Of a stretch of DNA of 64,000 nucleotides, positions 62,563 to 64,000 are shown one piece after another. A program made the position numbers and the translations under genes. This DNA comes from Nannocystis pusilla (GTDB lineage: Bacteria; Myxococcota_A; Polyangia; Nannocystales; Nannocystaceae), in contig NZ_JAPNKE010000002.1 of the NCBI RefSeq assembly GCF_026626665.1, forward strand, positions 910,501 to 974,500, read 5' to 3'. Numbering within the stretch: position 1 is the stretch's first letter; each line of letters starts with the position of its first letter. Under the pieces are notes generated by a model that was given only the letters and a program-made list of their open reading frames with translations, was not told where the DNA came from and did not search any database.

Positions 62563-64000
62563 TCGGGGCAGCCACACGAGCCCGCCGAGCACCAGCAGGG
62601 CAGTGACCGCGTAGACGGCCAGCGCGGCGCGCAGGCGCGGGGGGCCGTACTCGAGCTCGACCGTGTGCCGGCCCGGGCCGACGAGCAGGCCGCGGAACAG
62701 GTAGTTGGCGCGCAGCACCGTTGCCGGCGCGCCGTCGACCCGCGCGGTCCAGCCGGGTCCCCAGGCCTCGTTCACCACCAGCACGCCGGCGGCAGGGGCG
62801 TCGACGGTGAGCGCGAGGCGGTTGCGCGCGAAGACGTCGAGGACCGCGGGCACCGGCGCGTGCTCGGGTCGCAGGTCGGCGAGCGCGGCGGCGTCGTCGG
62901 AACCGAGGTGCGGCGCCTCGAGCACCGCGGCGCTGCCGGGCGGCAGGGCGGTCAGGCGATCGAGGGCGTCTTCCTCGCGCTCGACGAGTTCGACCCGCGC
63001 GGTCCAGTAGGCCAGCGGGGCGGCCTGCAGCAGCTCGACCGGCTGGCCGGGGATCCAGCGCGACCGCCCGGCGGCGGTGCGCTGGACGGCGGCCCGATGC
63101 CCGCCGGCGTACCAGCGCACGTTGGCGGCGGCGAGCAGGCCGGCGTGCTCGCGCGCGCGCGGCGAAGGCCCGCCAGCGGCGCGTGACGAGGGTGCTGTTG
63201 CGGCCGAAGATGTCGCGCACGTCGAGGCGCGCGCCGACGCGCCAGCGGTAGTGCTCGTCGTCGGCGACACGCCAGCCGACGCGGTCGTCCAGGCGCGCGA
63301 GGGCAGCGTCGCGCGCGAGATCGGGCGGCCGCTGGGCGATCTCGTGGATCTGCCGCGCCTGCACCTTGAGCTCGAGCAGGGCCACGACGATCGCCGCGGG
63401 CGCGGCCGCGCGGCGCAGCCGTTGTCGCGCGCTCAGCAGGCCGCCGAGGCACGCGCCGCCGAGCGCGATGAACAGCGCGCCGAGGCCGGTGCTCGTCGGC
63501 GCACGGCTCCACGCGAGGGCGACGAGCAGGCCGAGGCAGGCCGGCGCGAACACGAGGACGAGGCGGCGAGCGAGGGCGCGCCGGCGCGCCGGTTCGGCGC
63601 GCACGAGGTCGTCGAAGCCGTGCGCGGCGAGGACGGCGACGAAGAAGGCGAAGCCGAAGAAGTACTGGGCGGGGATCCGCCACAGGCCGAAGCCGGGGAC
63701 GTGGCGGGCGAGGAAGGGCAGGAGGAAGGAGCCGTCGCCGCACGCGAGCAGGAAGAAGAGCAGGGCGCAGGCGGCGTAGGTGATCCGCAGGGCGTCGCGG
63801 CGGACCGCGAACACCGCGAGCAGCAGGGCGATGGCGCCGAGGTAGTGGACGGGCGCGCCCTCGCGCCAGGTGCCGGGGGCGAGGGCGTCGAACAGGTGCA
63901 GCGGACGCGCGGTCGAGTAGACGACCTCGGCGAAACTGAGCTGCTCGCGCACGGTCTCGGGCAGCCACGCGAGGGTGGCGACGATGCTCGGCAGGGCCAG
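62548..64000 (-). CDS. YfhO-like multi-pass membrane protein, partial, frame break
   Basis: The frame enters from the right edge; about 484 residues of the C-terminal part are visible. Membrane helices include VHYLGAIALLLAVFAVRRDA, LRITYAACALLFFLLACGDG, AQYFFGFAFFVAVLAAHGFD and LVLVFAPACLGLLVALAWSR, and a final helix (LRAALAVYAVTALLVLGGLV). The extracytoplasmic part has VLVVNEAWGPGWTARVDGAP, then NYLFRGLLVGPGRHTVELEY, a hallmark of YfhO-family proteins linked to cell-surface glycosylation. The frame breaks near 63165 (TRRWRAF to PRAREHAGLLAAAN). The stop and last residues (RRAGP) lie within palindrome elements. The start is beyond the window. Confidence 0.8.

Overview
The window is a high-GC (about 70%) chromosomal segment from a myxobacterium, most likely of the Nannocystis/Plesiocystis type (suborder Nannocystineae). 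The evidence is the set of secreted lipoproteins with a lipobox Cys followed by long Thr/Ser/Asp linkers, paired Cys-rich repeats of the CGDG...PGEECD type, a MYXO-CTERM-like tail, a sigma54 two-component pair and an ECF sigma/CHAT cassette. The phylum is well supported; the genus is an inference.

Layout: 1-3.1 kb hemerythrin start, vWA lipoprotein, release-factor-like protein. 3.3-7.3 kb FemAB-like protein, then clpS-clpA with a terminator. 7.4-14.6 kb methyltransferase-GNAT pair, EamA transporter, ABM protein, ceramidase lipoprotein, two small or membrane proteins. 15-16.5 kb a different-looking stretch: a small promoter-driven ORF, a hexamer repeat, two tRNA-Ala genes, a 70-aa ORF and an HNH nuclease. 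16.8-21.2 kb recA, an OmpA-type porin and a c-type cytochrome lipoprotein. 21.4-25.4 kb histidine kinase diverging from a sigma54 regulator, then uridine kinase. 25.5-31 kb a very large FecR/VIT/vWA/TPR protein and isocitrate dehydrogenase. 31-44.8 kb iron permease and glycosyltransferase, two cell-surface proteins, UbiA and radical SAM pair, a GspG-like protein, an NHLRC2-like protein and NadA. 44.9-53.7 kb a minus-strand run: CE2-type esterase, CtlX-like hydrolase, lipoprotein, trypsin-like protease, then CHAT / anti-sigma-like / ECF sigma. 54-64 kb 5'-nucleotidase, PAS-PAS-STAS protein, NTF2-like, CAP protein, ankyrin protein, vWA lipoprotein and a YfhO-like membrane protein running off the right edge.

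Two things run through the whole window. First, a dispersed short palindrome family (core GGACATGTCC, or hairpins of the form TGTCC-N4-GGACA) lies at 7 of the 10 convergent gene junctions and also inside several reading frames, where it encodes extra residues such as GHVLEDI or GNVLKDM. Second, about half of the genes carry one or two single-base frame breaks that are repaired by adding one base. That looks like uncorrected long-read sequence error rather than gene decay, and it must be allowed for in every coordinate below. One apparent 1051-codon ankyrin/vWA fusion is an artefact of such a break.
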